Assembly (NCBI GenBank): GCA_010672825.2
Contig: JAAHFU020000008.1
Span: 26,410-90,409 of the forward strand
Length of the DNA stretch: 64,000 nt
Direction: 5' to 3'
Source: Leptolyngbya sp. SIO1E4
GTDB taxonomy: Bacteria > Cyanobacteriota > Cyanobacteriia > Phormidesmidales > Phormidesmidaceae
Position numbers and translations under genes: made by a program. Shown one piece after another: positions 8,903-17,487 of this stretch. Within the stretch, counting starts at the first letter, position 1. Each line of letters starts with the position of its first letter. The notes beneath the pieces were generated by a model that saw only the letters and a list, made by a program, of their open reading frames with translations, did no database searches and was not told the origin of the DNA.

Positions 8903-10939
8903 ATGGATATGAAGCACCTTTTTCAGCAGCCTATCTTTCAGTGGCTCCGCTCTAGACCTTGGGCAACTCTGGCTAGCGGGCGATCGCGTTGGCTTGAAAC
9001 CCCGTTGGGCATGGGGCTAACAACCGCCGCTCTGGGCATGGGGCTGCTGGGGCTAGGAGCCTGGGAGCCCTTGGAGAAGGTCGCTCACACCGGCCTCTTT
9101 CTAACCCGCAACCGCCTTGGGGCGACCCGCTGGGACGATCGCCTGGTGATTATTGCCATTGATGAGGCCAGCTTGGCGACCTATGGTCCCTATCCTTGGA
9201 CTCGCGATCGCTACGCAGCCCTGCTAGATAAGCTGATGGCGGCGCAACCAGCGGCGGTTGGCTTCGACATTCTGATGCCTGAAGCCACACCCGAGGATGC
9301 CCAATTAGCAGAAAGCCTACAATTCAGCAGTAACGTCGTGCTGGCAGCTGGTGGCGACGGCCAGGGCAACGCGATTCAAGTGACGCCGACCTTAACCCAA
9401 CCGGCTCAAGGATCTATCCGCATCGGCCATGTGAAACATATTCCCGATGAGGATGGCATCAGCCGCCAAGCCTTCCTCTACGAGCGCCACGGGGCAGCGA
9501 TCGCCCCTAGCTTTGCCATTGCCCTGCTGGAAACCTACCAGCAAAGTCTTACCAACCTGATTACGACGGAAACTGTAGAACTGCCAGATATCAATCCTAG
9601 ATTTCTGGCAGACCCTGCTCAGTTTGATCAAACACGTCCTCTATGGATTAACTGGCCAGGGGTGACCCGTTCTTCCAATGCCCACACTCTACAATCCCTC
9701 GATGGCCTCACGACCGTATCCTTCGCTGAGGTGATGGCGGACACAGGGGACGGTGCGCTGGCAGAGCTCCAGAACAAGATCGTCCTGGTGGGGTACACCG
9801 CCGTAGGCATCGTTGGGCAAACCGAAGATGCCCTCAGGACGCCTTTTGAGCGACGCATTCCCACCGCGGGTGTCTACCTGCACGCGGCAATTTTAGATAA
9901 TTTGCTGAACGATCGCTTTTTAACCCACTTGCCCCTAGCCTGGAGCCTGGGCCTGATTTTGCTGAGCGGTGTCGGCAGCAGTCTGGTGCTACAGCCGCTC
10001 GGGTTACGGGGACGGTTAGTCCTAATGCTGGGCCTGATCCCCGTCTGGTGTGCCGTGGCCTACGGCAGCTTTCTCGCAGGGGTGCGGTTACCGGTCGTGG
10101 CGCCCATCGGCACTAGCCTCCTGGGGGTCGCCGCCTTCCAGTTTATGGAACAGCGGGAGCGACAGACCCTGATGGATCTCTTCGCCATTAACCTTTCCCC
10201 AGAAATGGCCAACTTTATCTGGCAGCATAAGGGGGAACTCCTGGCAGAGGGCCACATCCATGCTCAAGAGCTGACGGCAACGCTTTTGTTCACGGATATT
10301 CGAGAATTCACCACTATTAGCGAAACACTCCCTTCAGAGGTGCTGCTGCCCTGGCTAAATCGCTACTTCGAGGAGATGACCGACTGCATCATGGCCCACG
10401 GAGGCGTCGTGGATAAATACATTGGAGATGCCATCATGGCGGCTTTTGGAGCACCGGTATCTCACTCGGGGGAGAATGCCGTTCAGCAAGATGCCCTCGC
10501 GGCAGTCAAGGCCAGTTTGGCCATGGTAGAGCGATTACAAACGTTGAATCGCGAGTTTGCATCCCAAGGGCTGCCGACTGTACGGTTTGGCGTTGGGCTA
10601 CATACCGGGGCAGTTGTCGCAGGCACTGTTGGAAGTCGCTATCGGGCCAACTATTCCCTGTTTGGAGATACGGTAAATGTGGCTGCACGCCTGCAGGACA
10701 TGACGAAGCAGCTGACCCAGCAAGATCCCTACCCGATTTTGATGAGTGAGGCGACCTACGAACAGACCCGAGATCGCTATACTGCCGTGGAGAAAGGCCA
10801 GATTCAATTGCGGGGACGAACGACCAAAACCACCGTGTACACCCTGGCAAGTGTGCACTTAGAGAAGTGTATGCCCCATGCACAGGGAAAAAGTTTCCAC
10901 GGTATGCTGTGCAAGTCACGCCCCCCCTTGAGCTCATGA
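8903..10939 (+). CDS. CHASE2-domain adenylate cyclase (class III)
   Basis: 678 aa membrane signalling enzyme. After a basic N-terminus comes a first membrane segment (about 35-55), then a CHASE2 sensor domain (about 70-330) with the DDRLVIIAIDEASLATYGPYPWTRD opening, two or three more membrane helices (340-420), and a class III cyclase domain (450-650). Metal-binding aspartates are in FTDIREF (about residue 464) and YIGDAIMAAFG (about 508). The substrate-specifying pair is Lys in VVDKYIGD and Asp in FGDTVNVAARL (about 588), which indicates ATP rather than GTP, and the transition-state Asn and Arg lie in the same NVAAR segment. Product is therefore likely cAMP. The stop overlaps the amidase start (ATGA). 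Confidence 0.9.
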   Translation: MDMKHLFQQPIFQWLRSRPWATLASGRSRWLETPLGMGLTTAALGMGLLGLGAWEPLEKVAHTGLFLTRNRLGATRWDDRLVIIAIDEASLATYGPYPWTRDRYAALLDKLMAAQPAAVGFDILMPEATPEDAQLAESLQFSSNVVLAAGGDGQGNAIQVTPTLTQPAQGSIRIGHVKHIPDEDGISRQAFLYERHGAAIAPSFAIALLETYQQSLTNLITTETVELPDINPRFLADPAQFDQTRPLWINWPGVTRSSNAHTLQSLDGLTTVSFAEVMADTGDGALAELQNKIVLVGYTAVGIVGQTEDALRTPFERRIPTAGVYLHAAILDNLLNDRFLTHLPLAWSLGLILLSGVGSSLVLQPLGLRGRLVLMLGLIPVWCAVAYGSFLAGVRLPVVAPIGTSLLGVAAFQFMEQRERQTLMDLFAINLSPEMANFIWQHKGELLAEGHIHAQELTATLLFTDIREFTTISETLPSEVLLPWLNRYFEEMTDCIMAHGGVVDKYIGDAIMAAFGAPVSHSGENAVQQDALAAVKASLAMVERLQTLNREFASQGLPTVRFGVGLHTGAVVAGTVGSRYRANYSLFGDTVNVAARLQDMTKQLTQQDPYPILMSEATYEQTRDRYTAVEKGQIQLRGRTTKTTVYTLASVHLEKCMPHAQGKSFHGMLCKSRPPLSS

Positions 10940-12348
10940 ATGCTGTCGATCTTGCGTTTACACCAGCCCTGGAGCAGGCTCGCCTGATCCGCCAAAAGAG
11001 GGTGTCGCCGCTGGAGCTAACAGAGCTTTATTTAGAGCGGATTGAGCGTCTGAATCCAGTTCTGGGCTGCTATTTTACCGTTATGGCTGAGCAAGCGATC
11101 GCCGATGCTAAAGCCAAAACAGAACACCTGGCAACAACAACAGAAGCGCTGCCCCCCTTCTTTGGCGTGCCGATTTCTATTAAAGATTTAAATCCGATTG
11201 CTGGGGTGCCCTGCTCCTACGGTCTCGCGGTTGCCCGCAATCGCATTGCCGAAAAAGATGACGGCTTAATGGCACGCATTCGCGAGGCAGGATTCGTCAT
11301 CCTGGGTAAAACAGCGACATCTCAGCTAGGCTCTTTTCCTTACACTGAACCGCCAGGGTTTGCACCCGCCCGGAATCCTTGGAATCCAGACTATACCCCT
11401 GGTGGCTCCAGTGGTGGCAGTGCCTCTGCCCTTTCTTCAGGGTTATGTGCGATCACCCAGGGCTCTGATGGGGGTGGCTCGATTCGAGGCCCGGCTTTTT
11501 GCTGTGGGTTAGTCGGGCTGAAACCTTCACGGGGGCGCATTAGTTTTGCGCCACTGGGGGAACGACTCCATGGCATGGCAACGAATGGGCCTTTGGGCCG
11601 AACGGTCTCTGACACGGCTGCCCTGCTGGATATTATGGCCGGTTACGTTGTCGGGGATCCTTACTGGTTGCCCCCTCCGACAACATCTTTCCAGGCAGCA
11701 ACCCAAACCGACCCACCCGCCCTCAAAGTAGGCATGCTGACAGAGCTGCCCCCCATCGGCACAGCCGACGTCGATTGCAAACAGGCCGTGCTCGACACAG
11801 CCGAGCGACTAGAAGCCCTGGGTCACCAGGTTGAAGCGGCCCCTGCACCCGATTTAACGGATCTGGTTGAGCCATTTACCACAGCTTGGCAATGCCTGGT
11901 CGCGGAAGCAAACCTGCCTTTCTTTGTGTTGGAAAAGATGAATCGCTGGCTCCTATGGCGGGCCTGGCGCACTGGCAGCGGGACTTATCTGCGGGCCATT
12001 ACCCAACTGCAGCTCGTGTCTCGACGGATTGTGGAACAGCTCTCTCCTTACGACATTGTTTTGCTCCCCGTCTATCTGCACCCTGCGATTCCAGTAGGCG
12101 CTTGGCGATCTCTGACCTGCGCCAAAGTATTAGAGAACATCATTCGCTGGATTGCGCCGTGCCCACCCTTTAACGCTAGCGGACAGCCCGCGATCGCTTT
12201 GCCTACCGGGTTTACAGACAACGGACTGCCCCTTGGGGTGCAGCTCGTGGGTCGTCCCGCAGCAGATGATACGGTACTGGCGTTAGCCGCTCAGCTTGAG
12301 CGGGCATACCCATGGCATTCAGCCCGACCTCAATTGGCCCTCAGCTAA
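10936..12348 (+). CDS. Amidase signature family protein
   Basis: 470 aa from the ATG at 10936, which overlaps the cyclase stop as ATGA; an earlier in-frame ATG lies inside the cyclase gene and is less likely. The amidase Ser-cisSer-Lys triad is intact: Lys83 in SIKDLNP, cis-Ser158 in PGGSSGGSASAL and nucleophile Ser182 in GSDGGGSIRGPA, with spacings of 75 and 24 residues as in the family. The last third carries the usual FNASGQPAIALPTGF and GVQLVGRPAADD motifs. It hydrolyses an amide of unknown identity. It lacks GatB/GatC neighbours and looks like a stand-alone amidase rather than GatA. Coupling with the cyclase gene is probably translational rather than functional. Confidence 0.85.
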   Translation: MNAVDLAFTPALEQARLIRQKRVSPLELTELYLERIERLNPVLGCYFTVMAEQAIADAKAKTEHLATTTEALPPFFGVPISIKDLNPIAGVPCSYGLAVARNRIAEKDDGLMARIREAGFVILGKTATSQLGSFPYTEPPGFAPARNPWNPDYTPGGSSGGSASALSSGLCAITQGSDGGGSIRGPAFCCGLVGLKPSRGRISFAPLGERLHGMATNGPLGRTVSDTAALLDIMAGYVVGDPYWLPPPTTSFQAATQTDPPALKVGMLTELPPIGTADVDCKQAVLDTAERLEALGHQVEAAPAPDLTDLVEPFTTAWQCLVAEANLPFFVLEKMNRWLLWRAWRTGSGTYLRAITQLQLVSRRIVEQLSPYDIVLLPVYLHPAIPVGAWRSLTCAKVLENIIRWIAPCPPFNASGQPAIALPTGFTDNGLPLGVQLVGRPAADDTVLALAAQLERAYPWHSARPQLALS

Positions 12349-12382
12349 AGGTCACATGTGCCCCGATCACCCATCTGTTGCC

Positions 12383-12443
12383 CTTCTCAATTGAGCGCAG
12401 CACATCCAAGACGGGGTCTAGGGTTTGGGGGCTAGGGGATGCT
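12383..12443 (+). repeat. Dispersed repeat family A, partial copy 2a
   Basis: About 60 bp matching the middle of the family A unit (CAATTGAG..., then GGGGTCTAGGGTTTGGGGG and CTAGGG) with a small deletion relative to the full copy. It directly precedes copy 2b in the same orientation. Confidence 0.75.
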
Positions 12444-12444
12444 T

Positions 12445-12538
12445 TATAGCCTTGTTCAATTGAGTCCAGTACATCTGGGTCAAGACAGGGTCTAGGGTTT
12501 GGGGTCTAGGGTGTGCTTGATTAGCCTGCATACCGCTT
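12445..12538 (+). repeat. Dispersed repeat family A, copy 2b
   Basis: About 94 bp from TATAGCCTTGTTCAATTGAG to TGCATACCGCTTTA. Differs from copy 1 at only a few positions, so one of the two copies moved or was converted recently. Confidence 0.85.
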
Positions 12539-12682
12539 TATTCACATGCAAACCGCCATAACTCAACGGCCTGCCCTCTAATCCACCTTTGTCTCCATCC
12601 GTCTGCCTACTGCTACGCAGAAGCAAGCTACATCCGTCTGCCTTTGATGTTCTCCCTTGCCGTCCAGGATGCTTTGATCGTT

Positions 12683-13051
12683 TCAGCTTGAGGTTGAAGG
12701 GTCGTCGAGGGAGAGTTGTTTGCGGATCTGACGCCCCAGACACTCGAGGGTCCGCTGAGGCAGGGGATCCATCAGCTCGCTGCCAGTGATTGTTTGAATG
12801 CTAGTCATAAAATCTCGGGCGCGATCGCGATTGACTAACCCGCCCGCCCGCAATTCTGTAATAAACATTTGCCGAACTGCATGGGCAAGCCCGTAGCTTT
12901 TACTCGAAAAAATACAGGTAATATCGGTACCGTACAGAGAAAACCAGGTTTGCCAATTTTGCGTCACTGGATGCCGCACCACCCCACAGGCAACTTGATG
13001 ATCGGCTAAAGGAGATGCGATTTCGGAAAACTGCCACAGTGCATCGCTCAT
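12683..13051 (-). CDS. Conserved hypothetical protein
   Basis: 122 aa from the ATG of MSDALWQFSEIASPLADHQVAC; 23 further upstream in-frame residues (start at 13120) look non-coding in composition. Soluble, with a beta-rich middle (VRHPVTQNWQTWFSLYGTDITCIFSSKSYGLAHAV) and a helical end (FMTSIQTITGSELMDPLPQRT). No motif I recognise. Its neighbours are unrelated, and an isoaspartyl peptidase gene lies about 200 bp upstream on the same strand. Confidence 0.6.
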   Translation of the reverse strand: MSDALWQFSEIASPLADHQVACGVVRHPVTQNWQTWFSLYGTDITCIFSSKSYGLAHAVRQMFITELRAGGLVNRDRARDFMTSIQTITGSELMDPLPQRTLECLGRQIRKQLSLDDPSTSS

Positions 13052-13252
13052 GGTATGGCCCGTCTCACATTTTCCTAGAGGATAACCAGACTCGACCGAT
13101 CTGTCACCCAGACAGGCCATTTTCAGACGTCAGCCCCAATGGGTCTCTCCAGTGGGTCTCTATCCAATGCCCTTTTGTGGAGACGCCTTAGCCTTCAAGA
13201 CACCCTGTGATGCCTAAAGACGTCTTCACAAAAGGACTGGTCTTAACGTCTC

Positions 13253-14182
13253 TTAAGACAAGCGACAGACACTTTCTTGCCCCTGCTCGATGAAGCCATA
13301 AATCATCCCCGAGGTAGAGTGGCCTACTGCACAGCGACCGTCGCGATCGATGACAATCACCCCCCCTAAGCCATTGACTTTCTCGACTAGATAATCGATA
13401 CCTGCTGCCGCAGCTTCAGAAGCTGTCATCGCTTTGAAATAGATAAAATCGGAAATCATCTTGCTCAAGACAGTGCGCTGAAACTGCTCACCATAGCCGG
13501 TTGCAGATACCGCGCATGTCATATTATCGGCAAATACCCCCGCCCCCACGATAGGGCTGTCGCCAACTCGCCCCCACCGCTTGTTCACAATCCCCCCCGT
13601 GGAAGTAGCTGCAGCCAAATTGCCTTCACAATCGCGAGCGACTGCCCCAATCGTCCCAAACTTACGCTGGGGTTCTGCATCTTCGTGGTCAAGCATCATG
13701 CCGCCAAACTGCTGGGCTTCACGCCACTGCCGGATGCGGGCATCAATCACAAAGTAATCATCCGTCATAATCTCTACCCCCCAGAATTTGGCAAACTCCA
13801 TCGCGCCCTTACCAATCAGCATGACGTGCTCACTTTCGTCTAGCACCCGCCGGGCCAGCGAAATAGGGTTTTTAACATTAGTAATACCGGCCACTGCCCC
13901 GGCTTCTAGGGTGCAACCATTCATAATGGCCGCGTCCATTTCAACTTCACCATATTCGTTTAGGACTGAGCCATGACCAGCGTTGTACAGGGGGTCATCC
14001 TCCAAACAGGCCGCACAATACTCCACAGCATCTAGCGCAGCACCGCCTGCCGCTAAAATGTGTCGCCCACCGTCTAGAATGCGACCAATGCTCTGGGTAA
14101 AGTCTGCTTCACTCCCCTCTCGTCGAATATGCGCTAACGCTCCAGAGCCACCGTGAACCATGAGGGAAAAGTTTTTAGACAT
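13253..14182 (-). CDS. Isoaspartyl peptidase / plant-type L-asparaginase
   Basis: 309 aa, full length for the N-terminal-nucleophile (Ntn) hydrolase EcAIII/IaaA family. The precursor is expected to cleave itself before the Thr of GTIGAVARDCEGNLAAATSTGG, making alpha and beta subunits; the substrate-binding GRVGDSPIVGAG loop is intact. N-terminal MVHGGSGAL and the PLYNAGHGSVLNEYGEVEMDAAIMNG segment are typical. The enzyme removes isoaspartyl residues from dipeptides and hydrolyses asparagine; in cyanobacteria, the same family member is linked to beta-aspartyl-arginine from cyanophycin breakdown. No cyanophycin genes lie in this window. Confidence 0.9.
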   Translation of the reverse strand: MSKNFSLMVHGGSGALAHIRREGSEADFTQSIGRILDGGRHILAAGGAALDAVEYCAACLEDDPLYNAGHGSVLNEYGEVEMDAAIMNGCTLEAGAVAGITNVKNPISLARRVLDESEHVMLIGKGAMEFAKFWGVEIMTDDYFVIDARIRQWREAQQFGGMMLDHEDAEPQRKFGTIGAVARDCEGNLAAATSTGGIVNKRWGRVGDSPIVGAGVFADNMTCAVSATGYGEQFQRTVLSKMISDFIYFKAMTASEAAAAGIDYLVEKVNGLGGVIVIDRDGRCAVGHSTSGMIYGFIEQGQESVCRLS

Positions 14183-14241
14183 TGTGTTAAGGAAGAATGA
14201 AGGGAGAAAGTTATTGAAGTTACCACATCTAAAATAATTCT

Positions 14242-14559
14242 GTGTTGCGCATGCACATTATTCCCTATGCCAAGACTGCCATGACACTGGTTCAAGATCG
14301 ACACTCCCAACCGAAGACATCAGGACTTATGATCTCAGAAGTTGAATGCCTACAGGTTCGCACCGACTTGATGCTTAGGCTGCAACGCCACATCCAGCAG
14401 CAAGGATGGACCCCGGAGCAAGCTGCTAGGGTGTTAAAGCAAACTCTGCCTCGCATGCAAAACCTAATGAATGGTGAAATCAGCCGCTTCAGCGTTGAAC
14501 AGTTGATCCAGCTGCTGGCAGGGGTTGGCCTACATGTGCAAGTCTCGGTGGTAGATTGA
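14242..14559 (+). CDS. XRE-type (HTH_37-like) regulator without partner toxin
   Basis: 105 aa from GTG, but ATG at 14281 and especially ATG at 14329 (with AGGA seven bases upstream) are as likely; the latter gives a 76 aa protein beginning MISEVECLQVRTDLMLRLQ. The core QVRTDLMLRLQRHIQQQGWTPEQAARVLKQTLPRMQNLMNGEISRFSVEQLIQLL is a helix-turn-helix of the antitoxin-associated HTH_37 type. In type II modules this protein normally pairs with a RelE/HigB-like toxin gene directly upstream. The upstream neighbour here is the divergent isoaspartyl peptidase gene, so it is an orphan. Confidence 0.7.
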   Translation: MLRMHIIPYAKTAMTLVQDRHSQPKTSGLMISEVECLQVRTDLMLRLQRHIQQQGWTPEQAARVLKQTLPRMQNLMNGEISRFSVEQLIQLLAGVGLHVQVSVVD

Positions 14560-14999
14560 GCAATGCAATAGACGCTTCATAATTCGCAAATCTTTAGTTT
14601 TGAAGGAAGAGTTACGTCCCAAATGGGGCGTTTTTTTATGCCTTTCGATGGACTGTCTGTGTCAGAAAATTCTGGCATTCTGAAGAAAAAGCTTAAGGTT
14701 TTGCATTTTATGTTGACACTATGGACATAGTGTTCACAATATGCAGCAAGATTAAGCACCCTCTACAATCTCCAGCCTAAGGGGAAATGGTTAACCATTT
14801 CAATAGAAAGCGCTGGTTTCTCTAGAGGAATTTAATCGACTTGCACGGTTGCCGATTTTTATCGCAAGGTTCTGCCAAACGCGCTTAATCTTTTGATCCA
14901 AAAAACGATCAGAAGAATATCTTTTCTAAAACGGTATCTTTCATAACGCTTTTGCATTGACAGCCCTCGATAATCTAAATCAATTCATCCTTCAACCCC
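14560..14999. other. Spacer before ATP-grasp gene
   Basis: 440 bp, AT-rich, with a terminator at 14614-14637 for the XRE gene. The rest probably holds the promoter of the ATP-grasp gene; no coding frame is supported. Confidence 0.45.
14614..14637 (+). terminator. Rho-independent terminator after orphan XRE gene
   Basis: ACGTCCC AAAT GGGGCGT followed by a run of seven T. Seven-base-pair stem (one G-U) and a four-base loop, 55 bp after the stop codon. Confidence 0.8.
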
Positions 15000-16100
15000 A
15001 TGAAGATTTTTAACCACGATATTACGCTGTGCACCCACGATCGCGAAGTGGGCACACATTTATACTCTGGTCGAGCCCTTGGCTTAACAAAGCCAGAAGA
15101 TAAAATTCAAATGCATCCTGCCCTAGCATCAGAGTGGGATGAGATTGTAGAACACTATAAGCAGGTGGGGTTATCCCATAGCCATGACGTTATTTGGGAT
15201 ATTTCGCTTGCTGAAATAAGCCACTATCCCGACCATGAAGCTTGTTTCTATTTCTTTGGAGATGCCGTTAACTCGGATGATACCCATCGCCAGTTTTTTC
15301 GGCAGCTTGACGTACGCTGGAGCCAAGCAGTTGAGTTTGTAAATTCTAAAAATAATTTCATTCATTTAGCTGAAGAACTGGGTATCTCAGTTCCTAAAAC
15401 GCTCCGATTTGATCATCTTGCTGCTGCCAAATCCTGCGATACGATTCCATTTCCTTGCTATGTCAAACCTGCAGTTTCAGATCATGGATTTGGCATTATG
15501 CGCTGTCTAGATCAGCAAGCTCTGGCAGAGGCTTTTTCCCGATTAGTGCCTGAGGAATCTCTCCAAATTCAGGCAGAAGTGCCAGCCTCTGCGTTCTTAA
15601 ACTTGCAATATCGCGTGACTCCTGAGGGGGTAAAACCATTGCTGGTGTCAGAGCAGATTTTGGATGGATGCGTTCACGGTGGCAATCGCTACCCGTCTAA
15701 CTATGAACCGTGGGAAAAGATGCAGCCCTTTGCCGAGTGGCTAGTTAAGCGCGGGATGAAGGGGATTTTTGCCGTGGATGTTGCTGTGGTGCCTGAGGCC
15801 GGGGGCATTAATTACTTGGCCATAGAATGCAACCCCCGCTTTAATGGATCGTCTTATCCCACCTTGATTGCTCAGAAGCTAGGGATTCCTCGCTGGAGCA
15901 GCGTCACCTATAAAACGCCGAAGCGATCGCTGCAGGACTTTAAGTTTGCCGATCTGGCCTTTAACCCGGCCACTCAACACGGGATTATCCTCATTAACTG
16001 GGGCACCATCAAAGCTGGCAAATTGAGCTTGTTGCTAGCCGGGTCTGAAGCAGAGCAGACTGAGCTAGGCAATGAACTGCAAGCTCGACTCAAGCATTAA
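15000..16100 (+). CDS. ATP-grasp domain ligase of unknown substrate
   Basis: 366 aa. The ATP-grasp core is visible: CYVKPAVSDHGFGIMRC around residues 155-172 (the lysine that contacts ATP and the Gly-rich loop), then LQIQAEVP, and the metal-binding YLAIECNPRFNGSSYPTL near residues 275-295, with Glu and Asn-x-Arg. The N-terminal 110 residues (CTHDREVGTHLYSG, WDISLAEISHYPDHEACFYFFGD) form a pre-ATP-grasp domain that I do not recognise. The family joins a carboxylate to an amine or thiol via an acyl phosphate. The gene stands alone, so the substrate cannot be guessed from neighbours. ATG start; no earlier in-frame start fits. Confidence 0.8.
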   Translation: MKIFNHDITLCTHDREVGTHLYSGRALGLTKPEDKIQMHPALASEWDEIVEHYKQVGLSHSHDVIWDISLAEISHYPDHEACFYFFGDAVNSDDTHRQFFRQLDVRWSQAVEFVNSKNNFIHLAEELGISVPKTLRFDHLAAAKSCDTIPFPCYVKPAVSDHGFGIMRCLDQQALAEAFSRLVPEESLQIQAEVPASAFLNLQYRVTPEGVKPLLVSEQILDGCVHGGNRYPSNYEPWEKMQPFAEWLVKRGMKGIFAVDVAVVPEAGGINYLAIECNPRFNGSSYPTLIAQKLGIPRWSSVTYKTPKRSLQDFKFADLAFNPATQHGIILINWGTIKAGKLSLLLAGSEAEQTELGNELQARLKH

Positions 16101-16110
16101 GGCGGTTAGA

Positions 16111-16168
16111 GCCCCGAGTTCCTGGTAAAAGCTCTGATGTTGCGAGTTTACCCGTCAGAACTCAGGGC
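16111..16168. repeat. Long imperfect hairpin between convergent genes
   Basis: GCCCCGAGTTC (16111-16121) pairs with GAACTCAGGGC (16158-16168, one mismatch), and GGTAAA (16123-16128) with TTTACC (16147-16152) inside it. It sits between the ATP-grasp gene and the convergent VWA gene and may terminate one or both transcripts, although no long T-run follows. Confidence 0.5.
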
Positions 16169-16221
16169 GCTTGCCTCCTTTTGCAGAGCAGTGGCGATTG
16201 TCTTTAGCGACACCTAAGGGT

Positions 16222-17487
16222 TTAGCGAGCGGGGTTGGGAGGTTGCTTGCCATAGCCAGATGACCGACTCCGACTGAGGTTGTAAGCCTGGTACTTGGCG
16301 CGTTTGCGGGCCAGGGATTTTTCACCTGTTTCAAAGTCACTGGTCAGCTCTTGCACAGCGGCAAGTTCATCAGCGATCTCGGGGGAAGCGGGCATCGCCG
16401 ACAGCATAACTGAAGATTCTCGCAGGGCGGATGCGGCCCCGACCCAATCGCCGCGATCGGCAAACCGGATGGCTTCTTGACGGGCTCGCGCCGCCATCAG
16501 TAATGCCACCTGCGCTTCTACATCTAGATTAGCCGGGAAGTCACTCATTTGCTCGGGGTTAACCACATCGAGATGCAGCGCCCCCGACAGGCTGTATACC
16601 TCGGTTTGTTGAGGGGTCTGCCAGGCCAGTTTTACCTGCAAAACCTGGCTGCCCTCAGCGAGGGCCGGTACGCGCAGCCGCACCACGATGTTAAGCGGAC
16701 TGCCCACTGTCAGGTTCGGCAACTTCAGCGCCCCTGCTGGGGTTTTCGCCAAATCATTGAGTACGTCACTGAGGGTAGCTCCCAGTAGGGGTGTCAGGGA
16801 TAGCTCAACAGAATGTCCCACGGTGCCTACTAAGCCCTGAAGTTCGGTGTCAAAGATTTCAGGTAGCTGGTCAGGGGAGTCGATGTGGAAGAAATTGCCA
16901 TCCCCGCTGCGAGCCATCGCCTCCAGCAGATCTTCGTCGTAGTCGGCTCCGACTCCTAGAGTGGTGGTGGTAACACCCCGTTCCATCAACCCATGCACAT
17001 CACGGGCGATCGCATCAGGACGGGTTTCACCCACATTAGCGAGCCCATCTGACAGTAAGACTACTCGGTTCAGGTGTTCTGGATTGAGGTACTGGCTCAC
17101 CTGCATGCCGCCATTGACCCAACCGGCATGCAGCGCGGTAGAACTCCCCGTACGAATATGACGAACGATATCCAGTAACTTTTGCTTGTCTGTCGCTAGG
17201 GTGCTGGGAATTTCAGTTTTGACCTGGGTGTCAAAAAGGGTGAGGCTGAGGCGATCGCTGGGCAAAAGCTGCTCTATGGCATAAGCAACTGCCTGCCGCG
17301 CATAGTCAATTTTGGCGCCAGACATCGATCCAGAGCGATCTAACACCAGGCCCAGGTTAAGGGGCGGACGCTGCACCGAGCGCTCCACCGTCGGCGGCAT
17401 GATTTTGACCAAAACGTCTAGGGTCATTGAACGACCCGCCGCGACCGCCGCGTACATCGGAATTAGAGACAGGGTGGGTTGGTTCAT
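16222..17487 (-). CDS. von Willebrand factor A (VWA) domain protein
   Basis: 421 aa. The VWA domain (about residues 40-220) has the full MIDAS metal site: DRSGSMSG (DxSxS), a Thr in TGSSTAL, and Asp in VVLLSDGLANVG. A beta-rich module and a C-terminal helical region with basic tail follow. No signal peptide, so cytoplasmic. Bacterial VWA proteins of this size often act as metal-dependent scaffolds. The start overlaps the stop of the upstream MerR-type regulator gene (ATGA), and GGAGG precedes it, so the two are one operon and the regulator probably controls this protein. Confidence 0.88.
   Translation of the reverse strand: MNQPTLSLIPMYAAVAAGRSMTLDVLVKIMPPTVERSVQRPPLNLGLVLDRSGSMSGAKIDYARQAVAYAIEQLLPSDRLSLTLFDTQVKTEIPSTLATDKQKLLDIVRHIRTGSSTALHAGWVNGGMQVSQYLNPEHLNRVVLLSDGLANVGETRPDAIARDVHGLMERGVTTTTLGVGADYDEDLLEAMARSGDGNFFHIDSPDQLPEIFDTELQGLVGTVGHSVELSLTPLLGATLSDVLNDLAKTPAGALKLPNLTVGSPLNIVVRLRVPALAEGSQVLQVKLAWQTPQQTEVYSLSGALHLDVVNPEQMSDFPANLDVEAQVALLMAARARQEAIRFADRGDWVGAASALRESSVMLSAMPASPEIADELAAVQELTSDFETGEKSLARKRAKYQAYNLSRSRSSGYGKQPPNPAR

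Larger units (their letters stand above)
12349..12682. other. Spacer with two family A repeats in tandem
   Basis: 334 bp containing a partial and a complete copy of repeat family A head to tail. The remainder (12540-12682) shows nothing recognisable. Confidence 0.5.

Noticed and set aside
10867..10935. Extra 23 N-terminal residues for the amidase
   Set aside because: They lie in the cyclase gene; the ATGA overlap at 10936 gives the family-typical start.
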